In this document: piece by piece, positions 21,733-33,776 of the stretch
Layout of the letters: every line of letters begins with the position of its first letter
How positions within the stretch are numbered: position 1 is the stretch's first letter
Assembly: GCA_030035585.1 (NCBI GenBank)
Contig: CM057471.1
Coordinates: 67,232,319 to 67,296,318, forward strand
Origin: Dugong dugon
Taxonomy: Eukaryota > Chordata > Mammalia > Sirenia > Dugongidae
DNA: 64,000 nucleotides
Direction of reading: 5' to 3'
The notes under the pieces: generated by a model
Database searches by the model: none
Told to the model about the DNA's origin: nothing
Seen by the model: only the letters and a program-made list of their open reading frames with translations
Translations under genes and position numbers: made by a program

Positions 21733-21897
21733 GAGGAAAAACAAAAACCCATTACTGTCGATCAGTTGCGACTCACAGAGACCCTACAGGACAGACTAGA
21801 ACTGCCCCCTAGGGTTTCCAAACAGCGGCCGGTGGATTTGAACTGCCAACTTTTTGGTTAGCAGCTGTAGCTCTTAACTACTGTGCCACCAGGGCTC
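21733..21897 (-). mobile_element. AfroSINE, minus orientation, with target duplication
   Basis: Plus strand runs from AAAACAAAAACCCATTACTG through GCGACTCACAGAGACCCTAC and GGTGGATTTGAACTGCC to GTGCCACCAGGGCTC. CAAGATAGG flanks it at 21724-21732 and 21898-21906. Confidence 0.92.
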
Positions 21898-21992
21898 CAA
21901 GATAGGAGACTGGCATTTAACTTCTCAGTTGGATGGCTTCCAGTCAGCAGACTTACTGATCTGAGAATGAACTACCTGAGCGGAGAAAAAGA

Positions 21993-22015
21993 CAAAAAAA
22001 AAAAAAAAAAAAAAA
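21993..22015. repeat. poly-A tract
   Basis: About 21 uninterrupted A, flanked by no obvious retroelement body. Confidence 0.8.
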
Positions 22016-22449
22016 GCCGAATAGCGAGGTGGAGGATGCCAGACAGCGTTGGGTCAGGGCCTCTAGGAAAGAAAGGTTTGACATATTATAGTCAGGAGGC
22101 ATTTACTTGTACAATCATTTTCTATTTCTAATTTCAACAATCTGAGATTGTTTTTAAATAAATTCTGACTCAATTGTAACAAAAAAAAAGATAAAAATGT
22201 AACTTTTGATTTATAGGAGTTATTAATTTTTATCTTATAAAATGTTAATCTATTGTATTCATTTTCTGTTCATTTAGAAAGCCTTCCCCTCTAAACACAC
22301 ATATAAAATACTCTTCTGTATTATCTTCAGTTCTGTTCTTCAGGTTTTGAATATTTTGGGGATGGTTAAAGGCAATAACTTCATTTTATCCAGATATATT
22401 CAATTGCTCGGATACAATTTAGTGTCACTAATTTGAAATGCTATCTTCA

Positions 22450-22965
22450 AAATATTATAAACCCCCATATATGTTTGTCTGTTTCTCGGTCTCTATTCTG
22501 TTTTATTGATATGTTCTTCTATTCCTGCACTAATACTTTACCCTTTTAATTGCAATTGTTTAAGACTGTATTTCGGTTGCATAACATGATTGATGTAATC
22601 AATTTCATTGAATTGTATGAGTGAAAAATATTGAATTGGAAATTGTTACATTACCAACATTTTTACAATAATAAAAGAGTGTGTTTTAAAATCTTGTAGG
22701 AAAAGTCCTCCTCCATTATTACTTTAAAAAAATTTTTTTGGCCTTTCTTAAACAAATTATTTTCAAGAAAAAAATTTTACATCAGTTGATTAATTCCATA
22801 AAACATCTTCTTAAGATTTTAATTGGAGCTTACCTGAATTTATAGGTATGTTTGAGGGACATGCTAATCCTTACAATATTTAATCTTCCCATACAAAAAC
22901 ATGCAGTATTCTTCTAAATACTTAGTTTTTTTGTATAGTCCTTTGGGAAGCTTTTACTTACCTCT
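22450..22965 (-). mobile_element. old L1 ORF2 fragment
   Basis: Plus strand has GTTTCTCGGTCTCTATTCTG, TTTTATTGATATGTTC and GATTTTAATTGGAGCTTACC, in the order of the reverse complement of L1 ORF2. Heavily decayed. Confidence 0.55.
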
Positions 22966-23644
22966 GTAGGTCTTCCACAACATTTCACTCTTCCGCTTAG
23001 GTTTGCTTGTACTATGTGCCCTTCCTCTTTCCAAACTTTCCCTCATAAAACAGATTTTGGGTCCCCTCACCATCCTGGTCTCCTTCTTCTGAACAAGCTC
23101 TGATTTATCAAAATCCTCAATAATGTGTAACTCCAAAAATGGAATATGACTCTCCATTTGGGGTCTAGCCAGCACAAAACAATAGGGCTATCCATTCCCT
23201 CATTTTAAATTCGGATTTGTTAACACTCCCCTCACACTACTGATTCTGGTTCAGGCTAAAATTTTAACAGACTTCTTCAGGATGTTTTCCCAGAAGAATA
23301 AATTTACCCCCCTCTGTTAGCCCTTTCCCCACCCTCCTTGATCCCACCTATGCCCAGGGAAAGATGAAGATTTGCGTTGGATTATTAGATTTCAAGACAC
23401 TAAATGGGCTACAGTTTTGGGGAGTAGAGTCACTTGTATGTTAAAAGGTCATTTTTTTAGATGTGATTTTCGCATCTCAGCAGAATGAAAACAGAGACAG
23501 GGTTGTTTCAAAATGGGAGGGGTCCAGCCATAGCACTGTAGTTAAAACCACGGAATATGAAGTCCAAGTCCCAGGCCTACATCCTGGTTTCACCACAGTG
23601 ATCTTGGGTGAGTTGCTTGATATTTCTGTGCTTCAGATTTTTTT

Positions 23645-24909
23645 TTTTTTTTTATTGTACTTTAGATGAAGGTTTACAGAACAAATAGTTTCTCATTAAA
23701 CAGTCAGTACACATATTGTTTTATTACATTGGTCAACACTCTCCCTTCTTGACCTTGGAGGACTTTTATTTTTGGTGAAAATATACATAACCAAAGTTAC
23801 ACTATCTCAAAAGTTTTTACATGTACAATTCAGTGACATCGATTACATTCTTCCAGTTGTGCTGCTATTCTCATTATCCTTTTCCAAATTATTCCATCAC
23901 CATTATCTTCAACTCAGTGCCCCCTAGGCTTCCCATGAAACCTTTTGCATTGCTGTTGTCAGCTTGATCTCACATAGATAATTCGTTTTTTCTGTACCTT
24001 AGATGAAGGTTTACAGAACAAATAGTGTCTCATTAAACAGTTAGTACACATATTGCCCTATGACAATGGTTAACAACCCCATGACATGTCAACACTGTCC
24101 CTTCTCAACCTTGGGCTCCCTATCACCAGCTTTCCTGACCCCTCCTGCCTTCTAGTCCTTGTCCCTGTGCCTCATTAGTTCTGTTTTGTTTTATGTGGCT
24201 GTCCAATTCCCAGCTGAACGGTGAACCTCAGGAGTGACTTCACTACTGAGCTAAAAGGGTATCCGGAGGCTATACTCTTGGGGTTTCTCCAGTCTCTGTC
24301 AGGCCAGTAAATCTGGTCATTTTTTGTGAGTTAGAATTTTGTTCTACATCCTTCTCCAGCTCTGTCCAGGACCCTCCGTTGTGATCCCAGTCAGAGCAGT
24401 CAGTGGTGGTAGCCGGGCACCATCTAGCTGTACTGGACTCAGTCTGGTGAAGGCCATGGTAGCTGTGGTCCATTAATCCTTTGGACTAATCTTTTCCTTG
24501 TATCCTGTTATCTTCATTCTCCTTGCTCCCGAAGGGGTGAGACCAGTGGAGTATCTTAGATGGCTGATCACAGGCTTTTAAGACCCCAGATGCTACTCAC
24601 CAAGGTAGAATATAGAAGATTGTCTTTATAAACTGTGTTATGCCAATTGAGCTAGATGTTCCCCAATGCCATGGTCTCCACAGCCCTCCACCCAGCAGTT
24701 CAGTCCCTCAGGGAGTTTGGATGTGTCTATGGAGCTTCCATGACCTTTCCTTGTACGAGATGTGCTGGCTTCCCCAATACTGTGCACTGTCTTACCCTTC
24801 CCCAAACTTACCACTTATCTACTGTCTGTTTAGTTTCTCCCCCACCCCTTCCATCCCTCATAACCAACAAAGATTGTTTCTTTTTGTGTGTAAACTTTTA
24901 CATGAGTTT
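23645..24909 (-). mobile_element. L1 3' UTR with an internal duplication of its end
   Basis: On the element's sense strand the block from ACATGT..GGTTGTTAACC to TTCTGTAAACCTTCATCTAA is present twice (plus-strand 23999-24110 and 23655-23750). They are separated by about 250 bases similar to the 3' end of an older L1 seen at 45945-46200. The same arrangement is found in the copies at 29146 and 38245. Confidence 0.8.
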
Positions 24910-27900
24910 TTACAGTAGAGGTCTCATACATTATTCATCCTTTTGTGATTGACTTATTTCATTCAGCATAATGTCTTCCATTTTCATCCATGTTATGAGG
25001 TGCTTCACAGATTCATCATTGTTCTTTATCATTGCATAATACTCCATTGTGTGTATGTACCATATAGTTTGTTTATCCATTCATCTGTTGATGGGCATCT
25101 AGGTTGTTTCAATCTTTTTGCTATTGTGAACAGTGCTGCAATGAATATGGGTGTGCACATGTCTACTCGTGTGACTGCTCTTATTTCTCTAAGATACATT
25201 CCTAGCAGTAGGATTGCTGTATCATATGTTATTTCTATTTCTAGCTTTCTAAGGAAGTGTCATATAATTTTCCAAAATAGTTGTATCGTTTTGCATTCCC
25301 ACCAGCAGTGCATAAGAGTCCCGATCTCCCTGCAGCCTCTCCAACATTTGTTATTTCCAATGTTTTTGACTCGTGCCAGTAATACTGGGGTGAGATGGTA
25401 TCTCATTGTGGTTTTAATTTGCATTTCTCTAATGGCTAGTGATCGTGAGCATTTCATCATGTGTCTGTTGGTGGCTTGAATGTCTTCTTTGGTGAAGTGT
25501 CTGTTCATTTCCTTTGCCCATTTTTTAATTGGATTATTTGTCTTTTTGTTGTAGAGGTGTTGGATTTTCTTCTAGATTTTAGAGTTTAGACCTTTGTCTG
25601 ACTTGTATTGTCCAAAAATTTTTTTCCCAGTTTGTAGGCTCTCTTTTTACTTTTTGGTGAAGTCTTTTGATGAGCATAATTGTTTAATTTTTAGAAGATA
25701 CCAGTAATCTAGCTTATCTTCTAGGGTTTGCGTGTTGTTGGTTATGGTTTGTAACCTGTTAATGCTGTGCATCAGGGCCTTTAGCATTGATCCTATATTT
25801 TCTTCTTATGAACTTAATAGTTTTTGGCTTTATATTTAGGTATTTGATCCATTTTGAATTAGTTTTTGTGTATGGTGTGAGGTATGGGTCCTGTTTCATT
25901 TTTTTGCAGATGGATATCCAGTTTTGCCAGCACCATTTGTTAAAAACACTGTCTTTTCCCTTATTTAATGTACTTTGGGCCCTTGTTGAAAATCAGGTGA
26001 CTGTAGGTGGATGGATTTACATCTGGGTTCTCAATTCTGTCCTTGGTCAATGTATCTGTTGTTGTACCAGTACCAGGCTGTTATGACTACCGTAGCTGTA
26101 TAGTAGGTTCTGAGGTCAAGTAGTGCAAGTCCTCCTACTTTATTCTTCTTCAGTAGAGCTTTAATTATCCAGGGCTTCTTCCCTTTCCATATAAAGTTAA
26201 TGATTGGTTTTTCCATCTCTTTAAAGAATGCTGTTGTATTTGAATTGGGATTGCATTGTATTTGTAAATTGCTTTGGGGGAATTGTCATTTTCACAATGT
26301 TGAATCTACCTATCCATGAGCCTTGTATGTTTTTCCATTTATATAGATCCCTTTGGGTTTCTTGCAGTAGTGTTTTGTAGTTTTCTTTGCATAGGTCTTT
26401 TACATCCCTGTTCAGATTTATTCCTAAGCATTTTATTTTTTTAGGGGCTATTATAAATGGTATTGTTTTCCTGATTTCCTTTTTATCGTTCTCCTTATTG
26501 GTGTATAGGAATCCAACTGATTTTTTTTATGTTGATCTTGTATCCTGCTACTCTGCTATCTTTATATTAGTTCCAGTAGTTTTCTTGTGGAGTCTTTGGC
26601 GTTTTCTATGTATAGTATCATATCATCAACAAACAGGGACAGTTTAACTTTTTCATTACTGATTTGGATGCCTTTTATTTCTTTTTCTTGCCTTATTGCT
26701 CTAGGTAGGACGCCTAGCACAATGATAAATAGGAGTGGAGATAACGGACATCCTTGTCTTGTTCCTGTTCTCGAGGGGAAAGTTTTCAGCCCCTCTCCAT
26801 TAAGGATGATGTTGGCCATTGGTTTTGCATAGATGCCCTTTATTATGTTGAGAAATTTCCCTTCTATACCTATTTTATTGAGAGTTTTTATCAGGAATGA
26901 GTGTTATACTTTGTCGGATGTGTTTTCTGTGTCAGTTGAGATGATCATGATTCTTTTCTTTCCTTTCATTTATGTGGTAGATTACATTGATCAATTTTCT
27001 AATGTTGAACTATCCTTGCATACCTGGTATGAATCCTACTTGTCGGGGTGTATTATTTTTTTGCTATGATACCAAATTCTATTAGCTAGAATTTTTGCAT
27101 CTATGTTCATGAGAGATATTGGTCTCTAATTTTCTTTCTTTGTGGCATCTTTGCCTGGTTTTAGTATCAGGGTTATGCTGGCTTCTTCAAATGAATTTGG
27201 AAGTATCCCTTCCTTTTCTATGTTCTGAAATAGTTTGAGTAGTACTGGTATAAGCTCTTCTCTGAATGTTTGGTAGAATTCTCCAGTGAAGCCATCTGGG
27301 CCATGGCTTTTTGTGGGGGCCGGGGCAGGGTAGTTTTATTTATTACCTTTTCAATCTCTTCTCTTGTTATGCGTATGTTCAGATTTTCAACATCACTTTG
27401 TGGTAGTTTGGGTAGGTAGTGTGTTTCTAAAAATTTATCCATTTCCTCTAGGTTCTCAAGTTTGTTGGAGTATATCTTTTTATAATACTCTGTTTTTATC
27501 CTTTTTTTTTTTTTTTTCAGTTAGGTCTGTTTTAATGTCCTCCATTTCATTTCTTATTCTGGTTATTTGCATCCTCTCTTGTTTTTCTTTTGTCAGCCTG
27601 GCTAGTGGTTTGTCGATTTGGTTGATCCTTTCAAGGAACCAGCTTTTGGTTTTGTCGATTCTTTCTGTTGTTTTTCTATTCTCTATTTCATCTATTTCTG
27701 CTCTGATCTTTATTATTTCCTTTCTTCTGGTGGCTGTGGGCTTCTTTCGCTGTTCTCTTTCTATTTGTTCAAGTTGTGTAGTTAAAGTTTTGATTTTGTC
27801 CCGCTTTTTTGATGTGTTTATCTATTGCTATAAATTGTCCTCTGAGGACTGCCTTTGCTGTGTCCCATAGGTTTTGGTATGATGTGTTTTCATTCTCATT

Positions 27901-28749
27901 TGATTCTAGGAATTTTTTTATTCCATCTCTGATTTCTTCTATTACCCAGTGATGTGTAAGCAGGGTGTTATTCAGTTTACATGTAATTGATTTTTTTCCC
28001 TTGGTCTTCCTGTTGTTAATCTCTAACTTGATGGTATTATGGTCAGAGGAGATACTTTGTATTATCTCAACGTTTTGGATCTTGTTGAGGATTGCTCTGT
28101 AGCCTAAGATGTGGTCTATTCTGGAGAACATTCCATGTACATTGGAAAAGAATTTGTACTTCGCAGCTGTTGGGTGTAGTGTTCTGTATATGTCTATGCA
28201 GTCAGGTTGGCTGATTGTGCCCTTTAGGTCTTCTGTATCTTTGCTGAGTTTCTTTCTAGATGTTCTGTCCTTTACCGAGAGTGGTGTGTTGAAGTCTCCT
28301 ACTATTATTGTAGAACTGTCAATTTCTCTTTTCAGTGCTGTTAGAGATCATTTTATGTATTCTGGACCACTGTCATTGGGTGCGTAGATATTTATTATGG
28401 TTATGTCTTCATGACGGATCGTCCCCTTAATTATTATATAGTGTCCTTCTTTGTATTTTATGGTGGATTTTGTTTTAAAGTCTATTTTATCTCAGATTAG
28501 TATTGCCATTCTTGCTCTTTTTTGGTAGGTGTTTACTTGATACTTTTTTTCATCCTTTGATTTTTAATAAATTTACATGTTTGTTTCTAAGGTGTATCTC
28601 TTGTACACAGCATATTGATGGATCCTGTTTTATTTTTTTTTGTTTTTTTGTTTTTTTTTCCGTTCTGTCACTCTCCATCTCTTGATGTGTGCATTTAGGC
28701 CATTTACATTCAGTGTAATTATCGATAAGTGTGAGCTTATTGCTGTCAT
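24910..28749 (-). pseudogene. L1 ORF2 (endonuclease and reverse transcriptase), broken
   Basis: ORF2p nicks target DNA and copies L1 RNA. The amino end is at about 28749 (start of LSIITLNVNGL-type text, read on the minus strand). The endonuclease part includes FSRIDHILGYR and SDHNTIKLEI (28131-27769). The reverse transcriptase part (26819-26562) has [20 protein letters not shown], the template-grip motif, and LFVDDMILY, where the catalytic FADD box reads FVDD. The carboxy part includes [18 protein letters not shown] (25508-25260), the cysteine-rich end. These pieces fall in at least three frames, so several frameshifts are present. Confidence 0.88.
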
Positions 28750-29145
28750 TTTGTAGTGCTTTTTATTTTTGTGGTGCTGAAGTTTTCTTTGTTCATCTTA
28801 CTCTCCTGTGCTGAATTCCTTTTGTTTGTGGCTTTTTTTTTTCCATTTCTTTTGTTTTTGTAGGTTTAGTTTTTACTGAGACTTCATGTTTTTCTTCTTT
28901 ATTTTGATGAGTAGGTTTGTTAACTTTCTTTGTGGTTACCTTGAAATTTAGCCTTATCTTCCTAGGTTTGAACCAGTCTACTATTACTTGGTATCGCCCT
29001 GCCTTCCTCTCCATTATAAGGTTCTATACCTACACCCTTTATTCCCTCTTTTATTGTTCTGATGCTTTTGTCATTTACAGATTAACCTCTCTTGTTCCCT
29101 GGTGTAATTCTTTTGGTTTTGGATAGTCGTTAAGAGTTCATTTCC

Positions 29146-30646
29146 CAAATAGATGGAAACAACGAAGATGCCCATCAATAGATGAATGGATAAACAAACT
29201 ATGGTACATACACACAATGGAATATTATGCAATGATGAAGAACAATGACGAATCTATGAAGCATCTCATAACATGGATGAAAATGGAAGACATTATGCTG
29301 AGTGAAATAAGTCAATCACAAAAGGACGAATAATGTATGAGACCTCTACTGTAAAAACTCATGTAAAAGTTTACACACAAAAAGAAACAATCTTTGTTGG
29401 TTATGAGGGATGGGAGGGGCGAGAGAGAAACTAAATAGACAATAGATAAGTGGTAAGTTTGGGGAAGGGTAAGACAGTGCACAGTATTGGGGAAGCCAGC
29501 ACAACTTGTACAAGGAAAGGTTATGGAAGCTCCATAGACACATCCAAACTCCCTGAGGGACTGAATTGCTGGGTGGAGGGCTGTGGGGACCATCGCATTG
29601 GGGAACATCTAGTTCAATTGGCATAACACAGTTTATAAAGACAATCTTCTATATTCTACCTTGGTGAGTAGCATCTGGGGTCTTAAAAGCCTGTGATCAG
29701 CCATCTAAGATACTCCACTGGTCTCACCCCTTTGGTAGCAAGGTGAATAAAGATAACAGGATACAAGGAAAAGATTAGTCCAAAGGATTAATGGACCACA
29801 GCTACCATGGCCTTCACCAGACTGAGTCCAGTACAGCTAGATGGTGCCCGGCTACCACCACTGACTGCTCTGACTGGGATCACAATGGAGGGTCCTGGAC
29901 AGAGCTGGAGAAGGATGTAGAACAAAATTCTAACTCACAAAAAAAGACCAGAGACAAAGACTGGAGAAACCCCAAGAGTATGGCCCCCGGACACCCTTTA
30001 AGCTCAGTAATGAGGTCACTCCTGAGGTTCACTGTTCAGCTGGGAATTGGACAGCCACATAAAACAAAACGGAACTAATGAGGCACAGGGACAAGGACTA
30101 GAAGGCAGGAGGGGACAGGAAAGCTGGTGATAGGGAGCCCAAGGTTGAGAAGGGACAGTGTTGACATGTCATGGGGTTGTTAACCATTGTCATAGGGCAA
30201 TATGTGTACTGACTGTTTAATGAGACACTATTTGTTCTGTAAACCTTCATCTAAGGTACAGAAAAAACGAATTATCTATGTGAGATCAAGCCGACAACAG
30301 CAACACAAAAGGTTTCATGGGAAGCCTAGGGGGCACTGAGTTGAAGATAATGGTGATGGAATAATTTGGAAAAGGATAGTGAAAATAGCAGCACAACTGG
30401 AAGAATGTAATCGATGTCACTGAATTGTACATGTAGAAATTTCTGAAATGGTGTATCTTTGGCTATGTATATTTTCACAAAAAAGAAAGCAGTCCTCCAA
30501 GGTCAAGAAGGGAGAATGCTGACATGGCATGGGGTTGTTAACCCATATCATAAAACAATATGTGTACTGACTGTTTAATGAAAAACTATTTGTTCTGTAA
30601 ACCCTCACCTAAAGTACAATAAAAAATATTTTAAATTTTTTTAAAG
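29146..30646 (+). mobile_element. 5'-truncated L1 nested in the larger L1
   Basis: Begins inside ORF2 (CAAATAGATGGAAACAACG, near the carboxy end) and runs through the whole 3' UTR with the duplicated end to AATAAAAAATATTTT. AAGAGTTCATTTCC (14 bases) lies at 29132-29145 and 30647-30660. The insertion site on the bottom strand (CTCTT/AACG) fits L1 endonuclease. It interrupts the ORF1-ORF2 spacer of the host L1, so it is younger than it. Confidence 0.93.
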
Positions 30647-30732
30647 AAGAGTTCATTTCCTAGGTTGGTATCTGGCTGGTACAGTCCTGTGTCCTAGATT
30701 CAGCCTGTGGTCTGATGTTGTTTGTTCTCAGA

Positions 30733-31780
30733 TCAAAGGTCCACCTTTAATAATTCTTGTAAGTTTGGTTTGGTTTTTACATAGTCCCTTAATTTCTGTT
30801 TATCTGGAAATGACCTAATTTCACCATCATATTTGAACGAGAGTTTTGCAGCATAGATTATTCTTGGGTGGCAATTTTTTTCTTTCAAAGTTTTATAGAT
30901 GTCATCCCATTGCCTTCTTGCCTCCATGGTTTCTGCTGACTAATCTGAGATTAGTCTGATTGTTTCTCCTCTATATGTGACTTTTTGTTTTTCTTGAGCT
31001 GCTCTCAGGATTCTTTGTCTTTAGTTTTAGCGAATGTGATTTTGATATGCCTTGTTGATTTTCTTTTAGGGTCTATCCTATATGGGGTTCATTGAGCTTT
31101 TTGGATGGCCAGCTTTTCATCTTTCATGATATCGGGGACGTTTTCTGTCAGCAATTCTTCAATGATCCTCTCTGTGTTTTCTGTTTTCTCCCGCTGTTCT
31201 GGAACTCTGATCACTCACAGATTTTTGCTTTTGATTGTATTCCACATCATTCTCAGGGTTTCTTCATTTTTCTTCATTCTTTTTTCTGATTTTTCCTCAA
31301 ACAGAGTTGTATCCAAGTGTTATTCTTCAATTTCGCTGATCCTATCTTCCATCGTTGCAAAACTGCTCCTCAGCCCTTCTATGACACTGTCCATTTTTGA
31401 AACCTTGTTGTTTATCTTTTGGATTTCTAATTGCAGTTTTTGTATGATTTCTAGTCTTGAATTTATTTTAGCGTTTTTTTCCTGTATTATCTTCTTGAAT
31501 TCTTCCATTTTTTTTGTCTGTATTTCCCATGAATTTGTCTGCCTTTTCCATGAATTTGTCTATTTTTTCCTCATTTTTGTCTGCTGTTTGCTTCATCTCG
31601 TGGATAATTCTGAATATTAGAGATTTGAATTCCCTATCAGGTAGTTCCAGTGCCTTTTTTCTACTGGAAATTCATCTGCTGTTTTATTTTGGATGCCTAC
31701 TGGAACCATCCTGTCCTGTCTTTGTAAATGTTTTGATATTGTCTGCTGTCTTCCAGGCATTCAGTAGTTATTTTGCTCAT
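30733..31780 (-). pseudogene. L1 ORF1 (RNA-binding coiled-coil protein), broken
   Basis: ORF1p is the trimeric RNA chaperone of L1. The carboxy-terminal domain is clear at 30927-30733: MEARRQWDDIYKTLKEKN and LSFKYDGEIRSFPDKQKLRD, ending LLKVDL-stop. The coiled coil (31508-31320) has a long run of EEFKKIIQEKNAKINSRL type. A 21-base unit is repeated in tandem at 31519-31560, adding one heptad (DKFM.. twice). The amino end (near MSKITTECLED, about 31780) has stops soon after it. Pieces lie in different frames. Confidence 0.82.
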
Positions 31781-33343
31781 TTATTGACTGTAGATTTGTT
31801 TGTTTTATCCTGGTTTTTTGTTTAATTTTGTTATGTCTGAGCAGGCGGGCTGTGTGTTCTTTATTGTTTTCTTGTCTGTGGGCATAATACTTTTCACCTC
31901 CTTCCCCAATGGGCAGGGTCAGTCACTCAGGTATGGTACAGCAGGGCAGGTCCAGCTGAAGGAGACTTGTTGGGATGGATTGTTTGTGGCACATACTAGG
32001 GCCAACAGGGGGCCTTGGAATCAGTGCAGGGCATGTTCTGGTAGGCCGTGCCTGTGCTGCTTGGAGGTGTGCTGTTCAGCGCATTGTCCAGGTAGGCAGG
32101 AAGGAGGAGGGATATTGTGATGTGTGGAGCTAAGATGGGTATGGGAAAGAGGACAGAGGAACAGGAGCCAAAAAGATACACACAAACAAAAAGAGTGTTA
32201 AGGGAGCTTGGTATTGGAGTGGAGAGATGAGAAATGGAGAAAAACTAAAATGAAAAAAAGAAAAAGGGTAAAAGGAAAAATGAATAAGTAAAAATTAGAG
32301 AAAAAAAGAAATAAAGACCCCGCCCCCAATGGATCCCACTGGTGCAGCTGCTAGGACTGGGGAAGTTGCTCACAGGCTGTGAAATACAGCCTGGCTAGAA
32401 GGGGTAGAGGTGTCACACAGCACCAGGTCTTCAGGAGACAGGAAGAGAATGTAAGTATAGAGAGACAAGCAACTGGAAATGAAGAAAGACAAAAAGGGAA
32501 AAAGAGAGAAGAAAACAAAACTAAAAAAAAAACAAGAAAAAAGAAATGCCCCCAGGGATGTCACTATGCATCTGTGCGAAGTAAGGGAGTAGCTCCCAAG
32601 CCACACAGTACTGCCTGGCTAGAATGGGCTCCCAAGCTGAGAAAAGAAAAAGAAAACAAATAAACAAATAGAAAGCCCCGTGCATCCCACCAGCATGGCA
32701 GCACGGGCCGGGAAGCAGTTTCACAGTCGAGCAGTGTTTCACAGCCTCTCAGGAATAAGCAAAGATGGCACACAGAGCCAGGTATTTGAGAGAAAGGAGG
32801 GGGATGTGGTGATAGGTAAGGAAGAAATCTAATGAAACAGAAAAAAGCAACACCGCAGCCAACAAATGGCACTCAGGGAGCCAGCCAGTGTGGGTGGGTG
32901 GAATCCAAGAGACACCAGGATGAAGCTTGTGCCTCCTGGCCAAGAGACTGTGGTTGCAGGAAACAGAGGAGGCCTAGTGGAGGTGAAGAAGGGTGGGGGG
33001 TGGGAAAGCGTATATTGCTGGTTACCAGTTATTCTGTCTCCTGCTGGAAGCTCCATGAAGCTGCTTTCTCGTACCCCCATTCGCTGATCTCCGATAGGAG
33101 TCCAAGATGGCAGATCCACACTGTGGTAGCTGGATAGGGGAACTCTGCATGTATCTCTCCTCGATCTCTGTTCTTAGTCTGTTTCTTATTCCATTTGATG
33201 CTTGGCTGAGTTCTTTATCTCTTCATTTGATGCTTAGAGTTTCAGGATTGACATGTGACTCTGTTTGACTTAGTTTTTCAGATCTTTGCTGTGGAGGGAC
33301 GGCGTGGTGCTTCTATCTATAGTGTCATGTTGCCCGTAAGTCA
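31781..33343 (-). promoter_or_regulatory. L1 5' UTR with A-rich/GC-rich tandem blocks
   Basis: Promoter-bearing leader of the full-length L1. Between 32230 and 32960 it consists of about four diverged blocks of 170-230 bases. Each has a purine-rich tract (32225-32315, 32455-32545, 32636-32672, 32815-32850 on the plus strand) followed by a GC-richer stretch with wording such as GACTGGGGAAGTTGCTCACAG, CTGCCTGGCTAGAATGGGCT. This resembles the monomer layout of some L1 promoters. It ends at 33343, exactly at the target duplication. Confidence 0.7.
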
Positions 33344-33411
33344 TGTGCTTCAGATTTTTTAATCCATGAAATAGTCCCAATGTATTCTAGAACTATTTTG
33401 AGGATTAAATG

Positions 33412-33560
33412 TTGTTGCTGTTGTTCGGTGCCATCAAGTTTGTTCTGACTCATAGCGACCCTATGTGCAACAGAACAAAACACTACCCGGTCCTGTGCCA
33501 TCCTCACAATCGTTGTTATGCTTGAGCCCATTGTTGCAGCCACTGTGTCAATTCATCTTG
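33412..33560 (-). mobile_element. AfroSINE, long variant, minus orientation, with target duplication
   Basis: Same body as at 1132 (CTCATAGCGACCCTATGTGC, CCATCCTCACAATCGTTG). Flanked by TGAGGATTAAATG at 33399-33411 and 33561-33573. It sits 50 bases beyond the right end of the full-length L1. Confidence 0.93.
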
Positions 33561-33689
33561 TGAGGATTAAATGGAGTATATAAAGTTCTTAGACTAGCAC
33601 TTGACTCATAATAGGTATCCTGTAAATATTGTCATTTATGTTGTTATTACTGTTACTTATTTTCTCCTTTCCTAATACCTAATATGATA

Positions 33690-33776
33690 AGAAACACTAT
33701 GGGACAGTTCTACTCTGCCCTATAGGGTCGCTATAAGCTGGAATCAACTTGATGGAAATGGACTTTTTTTTTTTTA
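33690..33776 (+). mobile_element. AfroSINE, 3' fragment
   Basis: Only the 3' body: GGGACAGTTCTACTCTGCCC, AGGGTCGCTATAAGCTGG and a T tail. Confidence 0.8.

Larger units (their letters stand above)
23627..33360 (-). mobile_element. structurally complete L1 retrotransposon (decayed), including its target duplication
   Basis: The 17-base TGTGCTTCAGATTTTTT occurs at 23627-23643 and 33344-33360, so the element proper is about 23645-33343. Next to it is the poly-T (poly-A of the minus-strand element). Reading leftward from 33343: 5' UTR about 1.56 kb, ORF1 about 31780-30733, intergenic spacer, ORF2 28749-24910, and a 3' UTR of about 1.26 kb. The right flank (TTTTTT then AATCC) fits the L1 endonuclease site. 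Without the nested L1 at 29146 it is about 8.2 kb, long for an L1. Both frames carry frameshifts and stops, so it cannot move now. Confidence 0.9.

Noticed and set aside
24949..25479. 176-residue open frame on the plus strand
   Set aside because: It is the antisense of L1 ORF2 (carboxy part). Antisense L1 often stays open because of its base composition, and there is no independent homology.
27364..27870. 168-residue plus-strand frame rich in F, S and L
   Set aside because: Also antisense to L1 ORF2. The hydrophobic look comes from the A-rich sense strand, not from a membrane protein.
31105..31620. 171-residue plus-strand frame
   Set aside because: Antisense of the L1 ORF1 coiled coil; no support as a gene.
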